Counted from the first letter of the stretch, positions 6,926 to 15,149 are shown. The stretch is DNA of 21,111 bases from an uncultured Anaerotruncus sp. (GCF_902490045.1 NZ_CABUCJ010000037.1:1-21111), one strand, 5' to 3'. The notes: a model not told the origin generated them from the sequence alone. Program-made: numbers and translations.

Positions 6926-8227
6926 ATGCCGGGCTTTGCCGCCACCGAACACATCAGTTTTCTCCTCGTCTTCCTGGAGGGGCTGCTCTCCTTCTTCTCC
7001 CCCTGCGTCATTCCGCTCATCCCCATCTACGTCAGCTATCTCGCGGGCAGCGGCGAACGGGACGAAAACGGCAATCCCGTCTACAGGCGGAGCAGGGTGA
7101 TGCTGCACACCCTCTTCTTTGTGCTGGGGATCTCCTTCGCGTTCTTCCTGCTGGGCATCGGCTTCACCGCCGTCGGCACCTTCTTCAGCGGGCACCGCGC
7201 CCTCTTTTCCCGCATCGGCGGCATCGTCATCCTCCTGCTCGGCCTCGTGCAGGTCGGCTTCTTCGAGCTCAAATTCCTCCAGCGGGAGCACAAATTTCAC
7301 CTCAACGTCGCCGGCAAAAAGATGAATCCCGCCGCCGCCTTCATCATGGGCTTCACCTTCTCCTTCGCGTGGACCCCCTGCGTCGGCCCCGCCCTCTCGT
7401 CGGTGCTCATCCTCGCCTCGGGCGCGAAAAGCGCCCTCGCGGGCAACCTGCTCGTGCTGGTCTACGCGCTCGGCTTTGTGCTGCCCTTCCTCGCGCTCGG
7501 CCTCTTCACCACCCAGGCGCTCGGCTTCCTGCGCCGCAACCAGAAGCTCATGAAATACACGATCAAGGCGGGCGGCGTGCTGCTCATCGTCATCGGAATC
7601 ATGACCTTCACCGGCTGGATGAACGGTATCACCAGCTACCTGAGCGCTCCGCGCATCCCCGATTCCGGCGTCTCCCAGAGCGAGCCCGCCGCGCCCGTTT
7701 CCTCCGAGGCCCCCGCTTCGGGCGAATCGCCCTCCTCCGCGGCGTCCTCCGGGGAGGAGGCGCCGGACGCTCCGGCCGCGCCCGACTTCACCCTCGTCGA
7801 CCAGAGCGGCGTCACCCACACCCTCTCTGACTACAAGGGCAAGGTGGTCTTCCTCAACTTCTGGGCGACCTGGTGCCCGCCCTGCCAGCAGGAGATGCCC
7901 CACATCGAAGAGCTCTACAAGGAGTACGGCGAAAACTCCGGCGACGTGATCTTTTTGGGCGTCGCCAATCCCAAGACGGACGAAAACCCCTACGGGCAGG
8001 ACAAATCGCCCGAGGAGATCGCGGCCTTCCTTTCCGACAAGGGCTACACCTTCCCGACCGTGATGGACACGACGGGCGGCGTCTTCGCCCAGTACGGCAT
8101 CAGCGCCTTCCCGACGACCTTCATGATTTCGGCGGACGGCACCGTCTTCGGCTATGCGCCCGGCGCGATGACCAAGGAGATGATGCGGAGCGTCATCCAG
8201 CAGACGGTCGACGGCGCGGCGAAGTAA
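6926..8227 (+). CDS. CcdA-TlpA fusion: thiol-disulfide transmembrane reductase plus thioredoxin-like domain
   Basis: Residues 1-240 form a DsbD/CcdA-type membrane domain with about six segments. It has the paired redox cysteines Cys27 in SFFSPCVIPL and Cys152 in AWTPCVGP, which pass electrons from cytoplasmic thioredoxin across the membrane. A Ser/Ala/Pro/Glu-rich linker (about 242-284) leads to a TlpA/ResA-like thioredoxin domain (285-433). This has the active site WCPPC (316-320) and the cis-proline loop FPTTF (Pro396). The fusion would place donor and acceptor in one chain, reducing disulfides outside the membrane. Neither haem-lyase nor cytochrome genes are present, so general redox repair is as likely as cytochrome maturation. 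GTGAGGA precedes the ATG. Confidence 0.93.
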   Translation: MPGFAATEHISFLLVFLEGLLSFFSPCVIPLIPIYVSYLAGSGERDENGNPVYRRSRVMLHTLFFVLGISFAFFLLGIGFTAVGTFFSGHRALFSRIGGIVILLLGLVQVGFFELKFLQREHKFHLNVAGKKMNPAAAFIMGFTFSFAWTPCVGPALSSVLILASGAKSALAGNLLVLVYALGFVLPFLALGLFTTQALGFLRRNQKLMKYTIKAGGVLLIVIGIMTFTGWMNGITSYLSAPRIPDSGVSQSEPAAPVSSEAPASGESPSSAASSGEEAPDAPAAPDFTLVDQSGVTHTLSDYKGKVVFLNFWATWCPPCQQEMPHIEELYKEYGENSGDVIFLGVANPKTDENPYGQDKSPEEIAAFLSDKGYTFPTVMDTTGGVFAQYGISAFPTTFMISADGTVFGYAPGAMTKEMMRSVIQQTVDGAAK

Positions 8228-8241
8228 ATTGAAAGAGGAAA

Positions 8242-8270
8242 GGGGCGGTTCCCGATGGGAACCGCCCCTT
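8242..8270. terminator. Bidirectional terminator between the CcdA-TlpA gene and cca
   Basis: A 12-bp perfect stem, GGGGCGGTTCCC and GGGAACCGCCCC with loop GAT, lies between two convergent genes. It is flanked by AA on the left and TT on the right. The leftward tail, TTTCCTCTTTCAATTT, is richer in T than the rightward one. Confidence 0.8.
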
Positions 8271-8302
8271 GTGATTCTCAAAAAAGGGAAGCGGCGAAAT
8301 TT

Positions 8303-9469
8303 TTAATGAGGGCAAACAAGCTTCAAGAGCGCGGCGCGCTCGTTCGGACAGCGCCCGTTGACCACCGCGTCGAGCAGTGCGGAAAGGGTGCGTCCGAGCT
8401 CCGGTCCGGCGGGCACGCCCGCCGCGAGCAAATCCCCGCCCTTTACCGCGAGCGCGTCGAGCGACCAGCAGTCGCCGTCCGCGAGCACCTCCCCGAGCGT
8501 GCGCTCCACGCCGGCGAGCGGCTCCCCGTACGCCGCGCGCATCGCCAGCAGACGACGGAATCCTTCCGGGCCGACGGCGCGCAGCATCCGCCGCGCCGCC
8601 GGGCGGTCCTCCCCAAGCGGCGCGGACCGGAAGGCGAGAAGGGCCTTTACGGCGCGAAGCGTCCTGTGGTCGAATTTCAGGCGGCGCAGGGCGGCTTCCG
8701 CGTCCGCCTCCGAGGAAAAAAGCATCGCCAGCCGCACCGGCGGGTCGGCGGGCGCGCGTCCGAGCGCGCCCGGGTCGCAGTCCCACGCGGGCAGGACCTG
8801 CGCGATCACCTCGGGAAACGTCCGCAGGACGGCGGGGGCGTTTTCTCCGCACACGAGCTTCACAAGCTCCGCCGTGATCCGCTCCGCCGACACCTTTCCA
8901 AGCAGCGCGCGGCCCGCACGCAGGGCGCCGGCGGTTTTGACCTCGACCGAAAAGCCGAGCGCCGCCGAAAAGCGCAGGGCGCGCAGAATGCGCAGCGCGT
9001 CCTCCTGAAACCGCCGCGCCGGGTCCCCGACAGAGCGGATCACGCCGCCGCGCAGGTCGTCCGCGCCGCCGAACGGGTCGGCAAGGCCGGTCTCCGGCGA
9101 CCATGCCATGGCGTTTACCGTGAAATCGCGGCGGGCGAGGTCCTCCCGGAGGCTGCGGGTAAAGGCGACCGAATCGGGGCGGCGGCCGTCGGAATAGGGG
9201 CCGTCCACCCGGTAGGTGGTGATTTCGACGGGTTCGCCGTCGACCAGCACGGTCACGGTGCCGTGGCGGATGCCCGTCTCGATGACGGGCGCCCCGGAAA
9301 ACACCGCCTTCGTCTCCTCCGGAAGCGCGGAGGTGGTCACATCCCAATCGACCGGCACGCGGCCGAGCAGGCTGTCGCGCACGCAGCCGCCCACGACGTA
9401 AGCCTCGTGGCCCGCCGCGCGCAGGGCGCGCAGCACATACGCCGCGCCGCACGGCAGCGCCAGTTCCAT
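8303..9469 (-). CDS. cca: CCA tRNA nucleotidyltransferase (class II, poly(A) polymerase family)
   Basis: The 388-residue enzyme adds or repairs the CCA tail of tRNAs in the cytoplasm. The N-terminal nucleotidyltransferase core shows GGCVRD (27-32), the metal-binding DWD pair (Asp41, Asp43) and RRDFTVNAMA (113-122). The neck region has the ARRFQEDALRILRALRF motif (151-167). The more variable helical C-terminal half binds tRNA. No HD domain is evident. It starts with ATG after AGGGGGTGG. No clear promoter is visible in the repeat-filled region upstream. Full CCA-adding activity versus A-adding only cannot be told from sequence, though no partner gene lies nearby. Confidence 0.93.
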   Translation of the reverse strand: MELALPCGAAYVLRALRAAGHEAYVVGGCVRDSLLGRVPVDWDVTTSALPEETKAVFSGAPVIETGIRHGTVTVLVDGEPVEITTYRVDGPYSDGRRPDSVAFTRSLREDLARRDFTVNAMAWSPETGLADPFGGADDLRGGVIRSVGDPARRFQEDALRILRALRFSAALGFSVEVKTAGALRAGRALLGKVSAERITAELVKLVCGENAPAVLRTFPEVIAQVLPAWDCDPGALGRAPADPPVRLAMLFSSEADAEAALRRLKFDHRTLRAVKALLAFRSAPLGEDRPAARRMLRAVGPEGFRRLLAMRAAYGEPLAGVERTLGEVLADGDCWSLDALAVKGGDLLAAGVPAGPELGRTLSALLDAVVNGRCPNERAALLKLVCPH

Positions 9470-9493
9470 GCCGCCACCCCCTAACAGTAAAAA

Positions 9494-9640
9494 TTTCGCC
9501 CGCCCTATTCAAAAGTTTCGCCCGCCTTTTCAAAGGCGGCGGGGCCGCGGGGCAGAGCCCCGCGCCGCGCTTCGCAAAGCGCGGAACGCCCAGTCCTTCA
9601 GGCGTATTTTTCGCTTCCTTTTTACAAGAGAAAAAGGAAG
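9494..9640. repeat. Composite hairpin-rich intergenic repeat
   Basis: The gap between cca and the NYN gene opens with two near-identical 22-bp units starting TTTCGCCCGCC (9494 and 9516). Four hairpins follow in series. They are CCGCCTTT/AAAGGCGG (9522-9539), CGCGGGGC/GCCCCGCG (9546-9564), CCGCGCTT/AAGCGCGG (9565-9584) and the AT-rich CTTCCTTTTT/AAAAAGGAAG (9614-9640). All stems are perfect. This looks like a REP-type extragenic element rather than a gene; no credible ORF is present. Confidence 0.65.
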
Positions 9641-9643
9641 ATC

Positions 9644-9672
9644 AAAAAAGGCCGCCGCGCGATGCGGCGGCC
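9644..9672 (-). terminator. Intrinsic terminator of the NYN gene
   Basis: Read leftward, GGCCGCCGC, a 5-nt loop and GCGGCGGCC are followed by six T residues. Confidence 0.88.
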
Positions 9673-9681
9673 TTTCCCCAA

Positions 9682-10524
9682 TTATTTGAGCTTCACATAG
9701 ATGAGCTTGACGCTGCTGTCGCGGGTGCGCACGCTCTTGATGTCGAAGAGGTCGAGCGACTCGATGAAGGGGGTGAGCTTGGAGAAGCCGAAGTTGCGCA
9801 CGTCGAAGTCGGGATACCGCTTGACGAGCAGGTTGCCGATCGTGCCGATGAAGAGCCAGCCGTCCTCGTCCGAGTTTTCCGCCACGATCGTGCGGATCGC
9901 CTTTTTGATCGTGCGCAGGCCGGTCATCTGCTTCTCCTCCGGCTCGGGGCAGGGATCGGGCGCGGGTTCCGGATCCGGCTTGGGTTCGGGCTTCGCCTCC
10001 TGCCTGGGGGCGGGCTTGGCCTTCTCCTGCTTGGGCTGCTGTTTGGGCTTTTCCGGCTGGGCGGGTTTTTCCGGTTCCTTCTGCTCGGCGGTCGCGAGGA
10101 TGTCGAGGTATTTGAACCGGTTGCAGGCGGAGATGAACGATTTGGGGGTTTTGCGCTCCCCCATGCCCACGACGGTCATGCCGCTCTCCCGCAGGCGCGC
10201 GGCCAGCCGGGTGAAATCGCTGTCCGACGAGACGATGCAGAAGCCGTCCACCTGGCCTGAATAGAGGATATCCATCGCGTCGATGATCATGGCCGAGTCG
10301 GTCGAGTTCTTGCCGGTGGTGTAGCTGTACTGCTGGATGGGCAGTATGGAGTTGTCGAGCAGGACGTTTTTCCACGAGACGAGCGCGGGGCTTGTCCAGT
10401 CGCCGTAGATGCGCTTATAGGTGGCGATCCCGTCGTTTGAGATCTCGTCCAGAATGATCTTGATATATTTTCCCGATATGTTGTCGGCGTCGATAAGCAC
10501 CGCGAATTTGCTGTCGCTTGCCAT
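9682..10524 (-). CDS. NYN-domain (LabA/DUF88-like) putative ribonuclease with C-terminal OST-HTH/LOTUS domain
   Basis: Residues 1-145 resemble the NYN branch of the PIN-like nucleases. Acidic metal-binding positions are visible at FAVLIDADN (Asp12, Asp14), Asp76 in NSTDSAMIIDAMD, and SSDSDF (99-104). Residues 149-198 form a low-complexity linker rich in Pro, Glu and Lys. Residues from about 203 to 278 match an OST-HTH/LOTUS RNA-binding domain (GLRTIKKAIRTIV, DGWLFIGTIGNLL, FGFSKLTPFIES). A role as an RNA-targeting endonuclease is inferred from these families; the substrate is unknown. The ATG follows GAGGTGAAGGA. The gene has its own promoter within a repeated hairpin cassette and its own terminator. 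Confidence 0.87.
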   Translation of the reverse strand: MASDSKFAVLIDADNISGKYIKIILDEISNDGIATYKRIYGDWTSPALVSWKNVLLDNSILPIQQYSYTTGKNSTDSAMIIDAMDILYSGQVDGFCIVSSDSDFTRLAARLRESGMTVVGMGERKTPKSFISACNRFKYLDILATAEQKEPEKPAQPEKPKQQPKQEKAKPAPRQEAKPEPKPDPEPAPDPCPEPEEKQMTGLRTIKKAIRTIVAENSDEDGWLFIGTIGNLLVKRYPDFDVRNFGFSKLTPFIESLDLFDIKSVRTRDSSVKLIYVKLK

Positions 10525-10588
10525 TCCTTCACCTCGATTGATATGGTTCGGTCTTTGCGGTCTGTCTTACGCTGCCCGCCGCAGGCGG

Positions 10589-10632
10589 GCGCAATTGGCT
10601 TTGGCCAATTGCCTGCGCTTATTATAGCATAA
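10589..10632 (-). repeat. Promoter-hairpin cassette, copy 2, with the NYN promoter
   Basis: Stem GCAATTGGC with GCCAATTGC (10591-10612, loop TTTG) is joined to CTGCGCTTATTATAGCATAA. The leftward -10 TATAAT is at 10621-10626 with TGC before it (extended -10); the -35 is poor. Compared with copy 1, the sixth stem pair is T-A instead of C-G, a compensatory change. A second hairpin, GCCCGC with GCGGGC (10574-10590), follows in the leader. Confidence 0.75.
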
Positions 10633-10680
10633 ATTTGCGGCAAAAAAGTCGCATCCGGGAAAATATTTGCGGAAAGATGC

Positions 10681-10711
10681 AAAAACCCCCGCCCGCGGAG
10701 GCGGGCGGGGG
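10681..10711 (-). terminator. Intrinsic terminator of hsp20
   Basis: Read leftward, CCCCCGCCCGC, loop CTCC and GCGGGCGGGGG form a perfect 11-bp stem followed by five T residues. Confidence 0.9.
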
Positions 10712-10731
10712 AATTCCAAAAGCCCGAAGGC

Positions 10732-11157
10732 TTATTTGAGCTCGATCTGGCGGGCCTGCGGCTGGGCGGGGAGCTTCTTGGGCAGCTCGAGCTCGAGCAC
10801 GCCGTTTTTGTATTCGGCGCCGATCTTTTCGACGTCGATGCCGGAAACGTCGAAGCTGCGCGCGAAAGAGCCGTAGCGGCGTTCGCGGCGGACGTAGCCG
10901 TCCTCTTTCTTCTCCTCGCTCTCGGCCTTGTGCTCGGCGGAGATCGAAAGGGTGTCGCCGTTCAGGTCGATCCTGATGTCCTCCTTGTCGAAGCCGGGCA
11001 GCTCGGCCTGGAGGACGAACTTGTCGCCCTTATCGAGGATATCGGTGCGAATCTCGGAGAAGCTCGCCGGGAAATCGCTGAAAAAGGTCTTGTCAAAGGC
11101 GTCGAAGAAGTTGGACAGGTTTCTGGTTCTGCGTTCAAAAGGCATCAGGTCAAACAT
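10732..11157 (-). CDS. hsp20: Hsp20/alpha-crystallin small heat-shock protein
   Basis: This 141-residue cytoplasmic chaperone binds unfolding proteins without ATP. It starts MFDLMPFERR, then has an Asn/Phe-rich N-terminal arm. The alpha-crystallin domain spans about 36-127, with VLQAELPGFDKEDIRIDL and the hallmark A-x-x-x-N-G-V-L segment (AEYKNGVLELELPK, 114-127). The C-terminal tail holds ARQIELK. The ATG at 11157 is chosen because GGGGG lies 9 bases upstream; a longer TTG-started version has no ribosome-binding site. A long leader of about 130 nt separates it from the likely promoter, and a CIRCE operator lies further upstream. Confidence 0.94.
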   Translation of the reverse strand: MFDLMPFERRTRNLSNFFDAFDKTFFSDFPASFSEIRTDILDKGDKFVLQAELPGFDKEDIRIDLNGDTLSISAEHKAESEEKKEDGYVRRERRYGSFARSFDVSGIDVEKIGAEYKNGVLELELPKKLPAQPQARQIELK

Positions 11158-11293
11158 GATAAAATCCCCCTTCAGATGTTGTGTTCTCGTGTTGTTCAAC
11201 CCGGATTATGAGTTCCCAGGATGTTACGGCACATGGCAATCATCTTCTTTCCCGGCGCCTGTGCCCGGCGCTCTTTCTTGTTTCATTGGCTTT

Positions 11294-11321
11294 AGTATAA
11301 CCCGGGATTGTTACAAAGCAA
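11294..11321 (-). promoter_or_regulatory. Candidate promoter of hsp20
   Basis: Read leftward, TTGCTT (11316-11321), a 16-bp spacer and TATACT (11294-11299) fit a sigma-A promoter. It lies 30 bp downstream of the CIRCE element. An alternative -10 (TATATA) lies inside the CIRCE spacer but has no good -35. Confidence 0.5.
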
Positions 11322-11350
11322 CGCATCATTTATGAATAAACCGTGAATTT

Positions 11351-11377
11351 TTAGCACTCTATATATTAGAGTGCTAA
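11351..11377. promoter_or_regulatory. CIRCE element (HrcA repressor operator)
   Basis: The inverted repeat TTAGCACTC-N9-GAGTGCTAA matches the CIRCE consensus exactly, with the invariant 9-bp spacer. HrcA binds it and represses heat-shock genes at normal temperature. Only hsp20 points away from it; on the other side it overlaps the last codon positions and stop of ldh (CTA at 11374-11376 on the plus strand). Confidence 0.95.
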
Positions 11378-12318
11378 TCAAGCGTAATCTCCGCGAGGAC
11401 CTCGGATAGCGCCGCTGCGGACGCCTCCAGCGCCCGGTGCTCCGTCTCGTCGAGCGGGAAATCGAGGATCTGCTTGATCCCCTCCCGGCCCACGATCGCG
11501 GGCAGCCCGAGGCAGAGGTCGTGCAGCCCATAGTGCCCGTCCGCCAGCCCCGATACGGGCAGCACCGAGTTCTCGTCCCGCACGATCGCCTCCGCGATCC
11601 GCCGAACCGCTTTGGCGATCGCGTAATTGGTCGCGCCCTTGCGCTCAATGATCCGGTAGGCGCTGTTCTTGACCTCCTCATAGATGCCGTGCAGCCCCGC
11701 CATGTCGGCGCACTTGCCGCACACCTTGCAGAAATCCGCGAGGTCGATGCCCGACACGTTGGCCGAGCTCCACACGGGCAGCTCGGTGTCCCCGTGCTCG
11801 CCGATGATGAAGGCGTGGATGTTGCGCGGGTCGACCTCGAGGTGCTCCCCGAGCAGGTATTTGAACCGCGCGGTGTCCAGCACGGTGCCCGACCCGATCA
11901 CCCGCGAGGCGGGGAAGCCGGACAGCTTGAGCGTCACATAGGTGAGGATGTCCACAGGGTTGGCCACCACCAGCAGGATGGCGTCCTGATTGTAGCGGAC
12001 GATCTGGGGGACGATCGACCGGAAAATCTTCACGTTCTTGCGGACCAGGTCGATGCGCGTCTCGCCGGGGGACTGCGCCGCGCCCGCCGTGATGATCACC
12101 AGCCCCGCGTCCGACAGGTCGGGGTAATCCCCCGCGTAGACGTTGACGGGACGCACGAAGGGCACGCCGTGGGCGATGTCCATCGCCTCCCCCTCCGCCT
12201 TCTTCCGGTCGATATCGAGCAGCACCAGCTCGGAGAAGAGCCCGCTGCCCAGCAGGGTGTAGGCGGTGGTCGCGCCGACCGCGCCGCAGCCGATGACCGC
12301 GCATTTCTGTAGATTCAT
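11374..12318 (-). CDS. ldh: L-lactate dehydrogenase
   Basis: The 314-residue enzyme reduces pyruvate to L-lactate with NADH in fermentation. The Rossmann motif GCGAVGATT is at 10-18, and the acidic residue binding the NAD ribose is in LLDIDR. The substrate-specificity loop AAQSPGETR keeps Gln82, as in lactate rather than malate dehydrogenases (which have Arg there), and Arg88. The catalytic Asp148 and Arg151 (LDTAR) and His175 (IIGEHGDTE) are intact. AAGGAGGG is a strong ribosome-binding site. No terminator is visible after the stop, which lies inside the CIRCE operator, so read-through into hsp20 is possible. An allosteric fructose-bisphosphate response is not predictable here. Confidence 0.95.
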   Translation of the reverse strand: MNLQKCAVIGCGAVGATTAYTLLGSGLFSELVLLDIDRKKAEGEAMDIAHGVPFVRPVNVYAGDYPDLSDAGLVIITAGAAQSPGETRIDLVRKNVKIFRSIVPQIVRYNQDAILLVVANPVDILTYVTLKLSGFPASRVIGSGTVLDTARFKYLLGEHLEVDPRNIHAFIIGEHGDTELPVWSSANVSGIDLADFCKVCGKCADMAGLHGIYEEVKNSAYRIIERKGATNYAIAKAVRRIAEAIVRDENSVLPVSGLADGHYGLHDLCLGLPAIVGREGIKQILDFPLDETEHRALEASAAALSEVLAEITLD

Positions 12319-12346
12319 AGGGGTCCCTCCTTTGGAACGATTAAAT

Positions 12347-12391
12347 TATACTGTTTTAGTATATTATAGCGCCCGCCGGGGAATTTGGCAA
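12347..12391 (-). promoter_or_regulatory. ldh promoter with palindrome at the start site
   Basis: Read leftward, TTGCCA (12386-12391), 17 bp and TATAAT (12363-12368) form a good promoter. Just downstream is the inverted repeat TATACT-GTTTT-AGTATA (plus strand, 12347-12363), which overlaps the -10 end and the expected start point. That position suits a repressor operator; it does not resemble the Rex consensus. Confidence 0.6.
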
Positions 12392-12454
12392 GCGCCGCCA
12401 ATGGCTAGTTTTTGCGCGGGCCGCCTGAATATACCGCGTCCGGAAGTCTGCGGC

Positions 12455-12498
12455 AAAAAAGCAGGGACCGGAACGAAAGGCGTTCGTTCCGGTCCCTG
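12455..12498 (-). terminator. Intrinsic terminator of the lipoprotein gene
   Basis: A perfect 16-bp stem begins CAGGGACCGG (12462-12477) and pairs with 12483-12498 around a 5-nt loop; six T residues follow leftward after one C. A second perfect hairpin, TGTGCGTCT with AGACGCACA, lies at 12499-12517 between it and the stop codon. Confidence 0.88.
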
Positions 12499-12537
12499 TG
12501 TGCGTCTTAGACGCACAGACCCGCCGCGCGGGGCGGT

Positions 12538-13692
12538 TTACTCTGCAAAAAACGCGATGGGTTCGGGCGGCCAGCTGTGTACGATCTCGTAGGAGCGGTA
12601 GAGGAAGCCGCCGTCCGGTTTCTTTTCCACCGTCAGGCGCCCGACGCGCATCGGCCGGTCAGGCTGGTCGTAGGGGCCGTAGGAGCCCACCGCGATTTCA
12701 ATCACGCCGTCCTTTTCCGCGTAATCCAGCACGGAGAGCCCGCCGCCTCCGCCGAAGCCGCCGATCATTTCATAGCAGTCCCCGTCGGCACGGTAGAACT
12801 GGGAGGTGCGCAGGTATTCCACCGGCACGTCGAAATATTCCCGGATTGCCGCTTCCACCTCGGCGGCGGGCGCGGTCGCACCCGGCGCGAAGCAGCCCTC
12901 GAAGTCCTTCTCCATCCCCAGCAGGTTGTTGAAGCAGAGATAGAAGAACAAATCGTCCGCCTCCATCTCCGCCGGAGAGCTCCAGTCGTATTGCAGAAGC
13001 CTGCCGCTGGGGATCATCGGGTAGACATAGGTCTTCGCGAGCTCCTCCCGCGCCCGCTCCTCGCCGCCGACGGGATAGATCGGATAGCGCATCTCGTTTT
13101 CCTCGTACTTCCAGCCGCCGTCGGGGGAGAGGCGGATTTTGACCGTGCCGCTCCAGACGATGACGCCGTCTTCCCGGGGGCCGTAGACGTCGTAGTCGAG
13201 CGTCAGGAGGCCGTCCTCGAGGACGGCGTTGTTCACCTGCGCGGTGCAGGCCGCGCCCAGCCCCTCGAAGCGGTAGGCGTTGGCAGCCTCGTCGTAGCGG
13301 ATGTGGATGCGCATGCTCGAGACAGCGTCGGCGCCGAAGTACCGCCCGATATATTCCTCGACCTCCTCCGCCGGGAATTCGGCGGGCGCCTCTTTCCCGA
13401 GATCCTCCATGTAGTGCAGGGCGTAGTAGTCCACCAGCGCGTCCGCGCCGATGTTGAACGGGATTTCCCAGGTGCGTCCCGCCGCCCCGGAATAGAGCAG
13501 GCGGTCCACATATTGCCCGGTCAGGGCCGGGTAGTCGGTCAGGTCGGGGACGGCCGGCCCGGTGGGCTCGACGGGTCCGGAGGACGCGGCGGGGCTGTCC
13601 GCCGCACTCTGCGCCGGCGGAACCGCGGCCGGTTCCCGCGCGCATCCCGCCAGCAGCACGAGCGCCGCGCATAATACGAATACCTTTTTCAT
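12538..13692 (-). CDS. Lipoprotein of unknown function with an internally duplicated domain
   Basis: The 384-residue protein has a lipoprotein signal peptide (MKKVFVLCAALVLLAGC) with lipobox LAGC, so Cys17 should be lipid-anchored outside the membrane. A Ser/Pro/Ala linker covers about 18-50. Two repeats of about 125-130 residues follow, at roughly 75-200 and 237-369. Matching landmarks are PAEEVEEYIGRYF (107) with PAAEVEAAIREYF (275), YGP (170) with YGP (338), and PDGGWKY (190) with PDGGFLY (359), offset by 168-169 residues. I do not recognise the family. The ATG is chosen for the signal peptide and for AAGGAG upstream; the longer frame overlaps pdp. A pdp terminator separates it from pdp, so it may be transcribed alone. 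Confidence 0.82.
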   Translation of the reverse strand: MKKVFVLCAALVLLAGCAREPAAVPPAQSAADSPAASSGPVEPTGPAVPDLTDYPALTGQYVDRLLYSGAAGRTWEIPFNIGADALVDYYALHYMEDLGKEAPAEFPAEEVEEYIGRYFGADAVSSMRIHIRYDEAANAYRFEGLGAACTAQVNNAVLEDGLLTLDYDVYGPREDGVIVWSGTVKIRLSPDGGWKYEENEMRYPIYPVGGEERAREELAKTYVYPMIPSGRLLQYDWSSPAEMEADDLFFYLCFNNLLGMEKDFEGCFAPGATAPAAEVEAAIREYFDVPVEYLRTSQFYRADGDCYEMIGGFGGGGGLSVLDYAEKDGVIEIAVGSYGPYDQPDRPMRVGRLTVEKKPDGGFLYRSYEIVHSWPPEPIAFFAE

Positions 13693-13774
13693 TCCAATCC
13701 TCTCCTTTCCCTCTATAACCCCCGGGACGCCCCAAAAGGGACTGCCGTCCTCTAAAATTCTCCCCGCGCAAATG

Positions 13775-13814
13775 AAAAGCCCGCCGCCCCGGCCTGGCTG
13801 CCGGGACGGCGGGC
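13775..13814 (-). terminator. Intrinsic terminator of pdp
   Basis: A 15-bp stem (13779-13793 with 13800-13814, one G-U pair in RNA) encloses a 6-nt loop and is followed leftward by TTTTCATTT. Confidence 0.88.
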
Positions 13815-13826
13815 GCCCGCGTCCGG

Positions 13827-15149
<1,323 letters not shown>

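Noticed and set aside
11158..11199. N-terminal extension of Hsp20 from a TTG at 11199
   Set aside because: No ribosome-binding site precedes the TTG, while the ATG at 11157 has a good one and matches the family start.
11196..11234. MCRNI-starting peptide in the hsp20 leader as a DUF2277 remnant
   Set aside because: Only five residues match the typical DUF2277 start and the frame stops after 12 codons; chance is sufficient.
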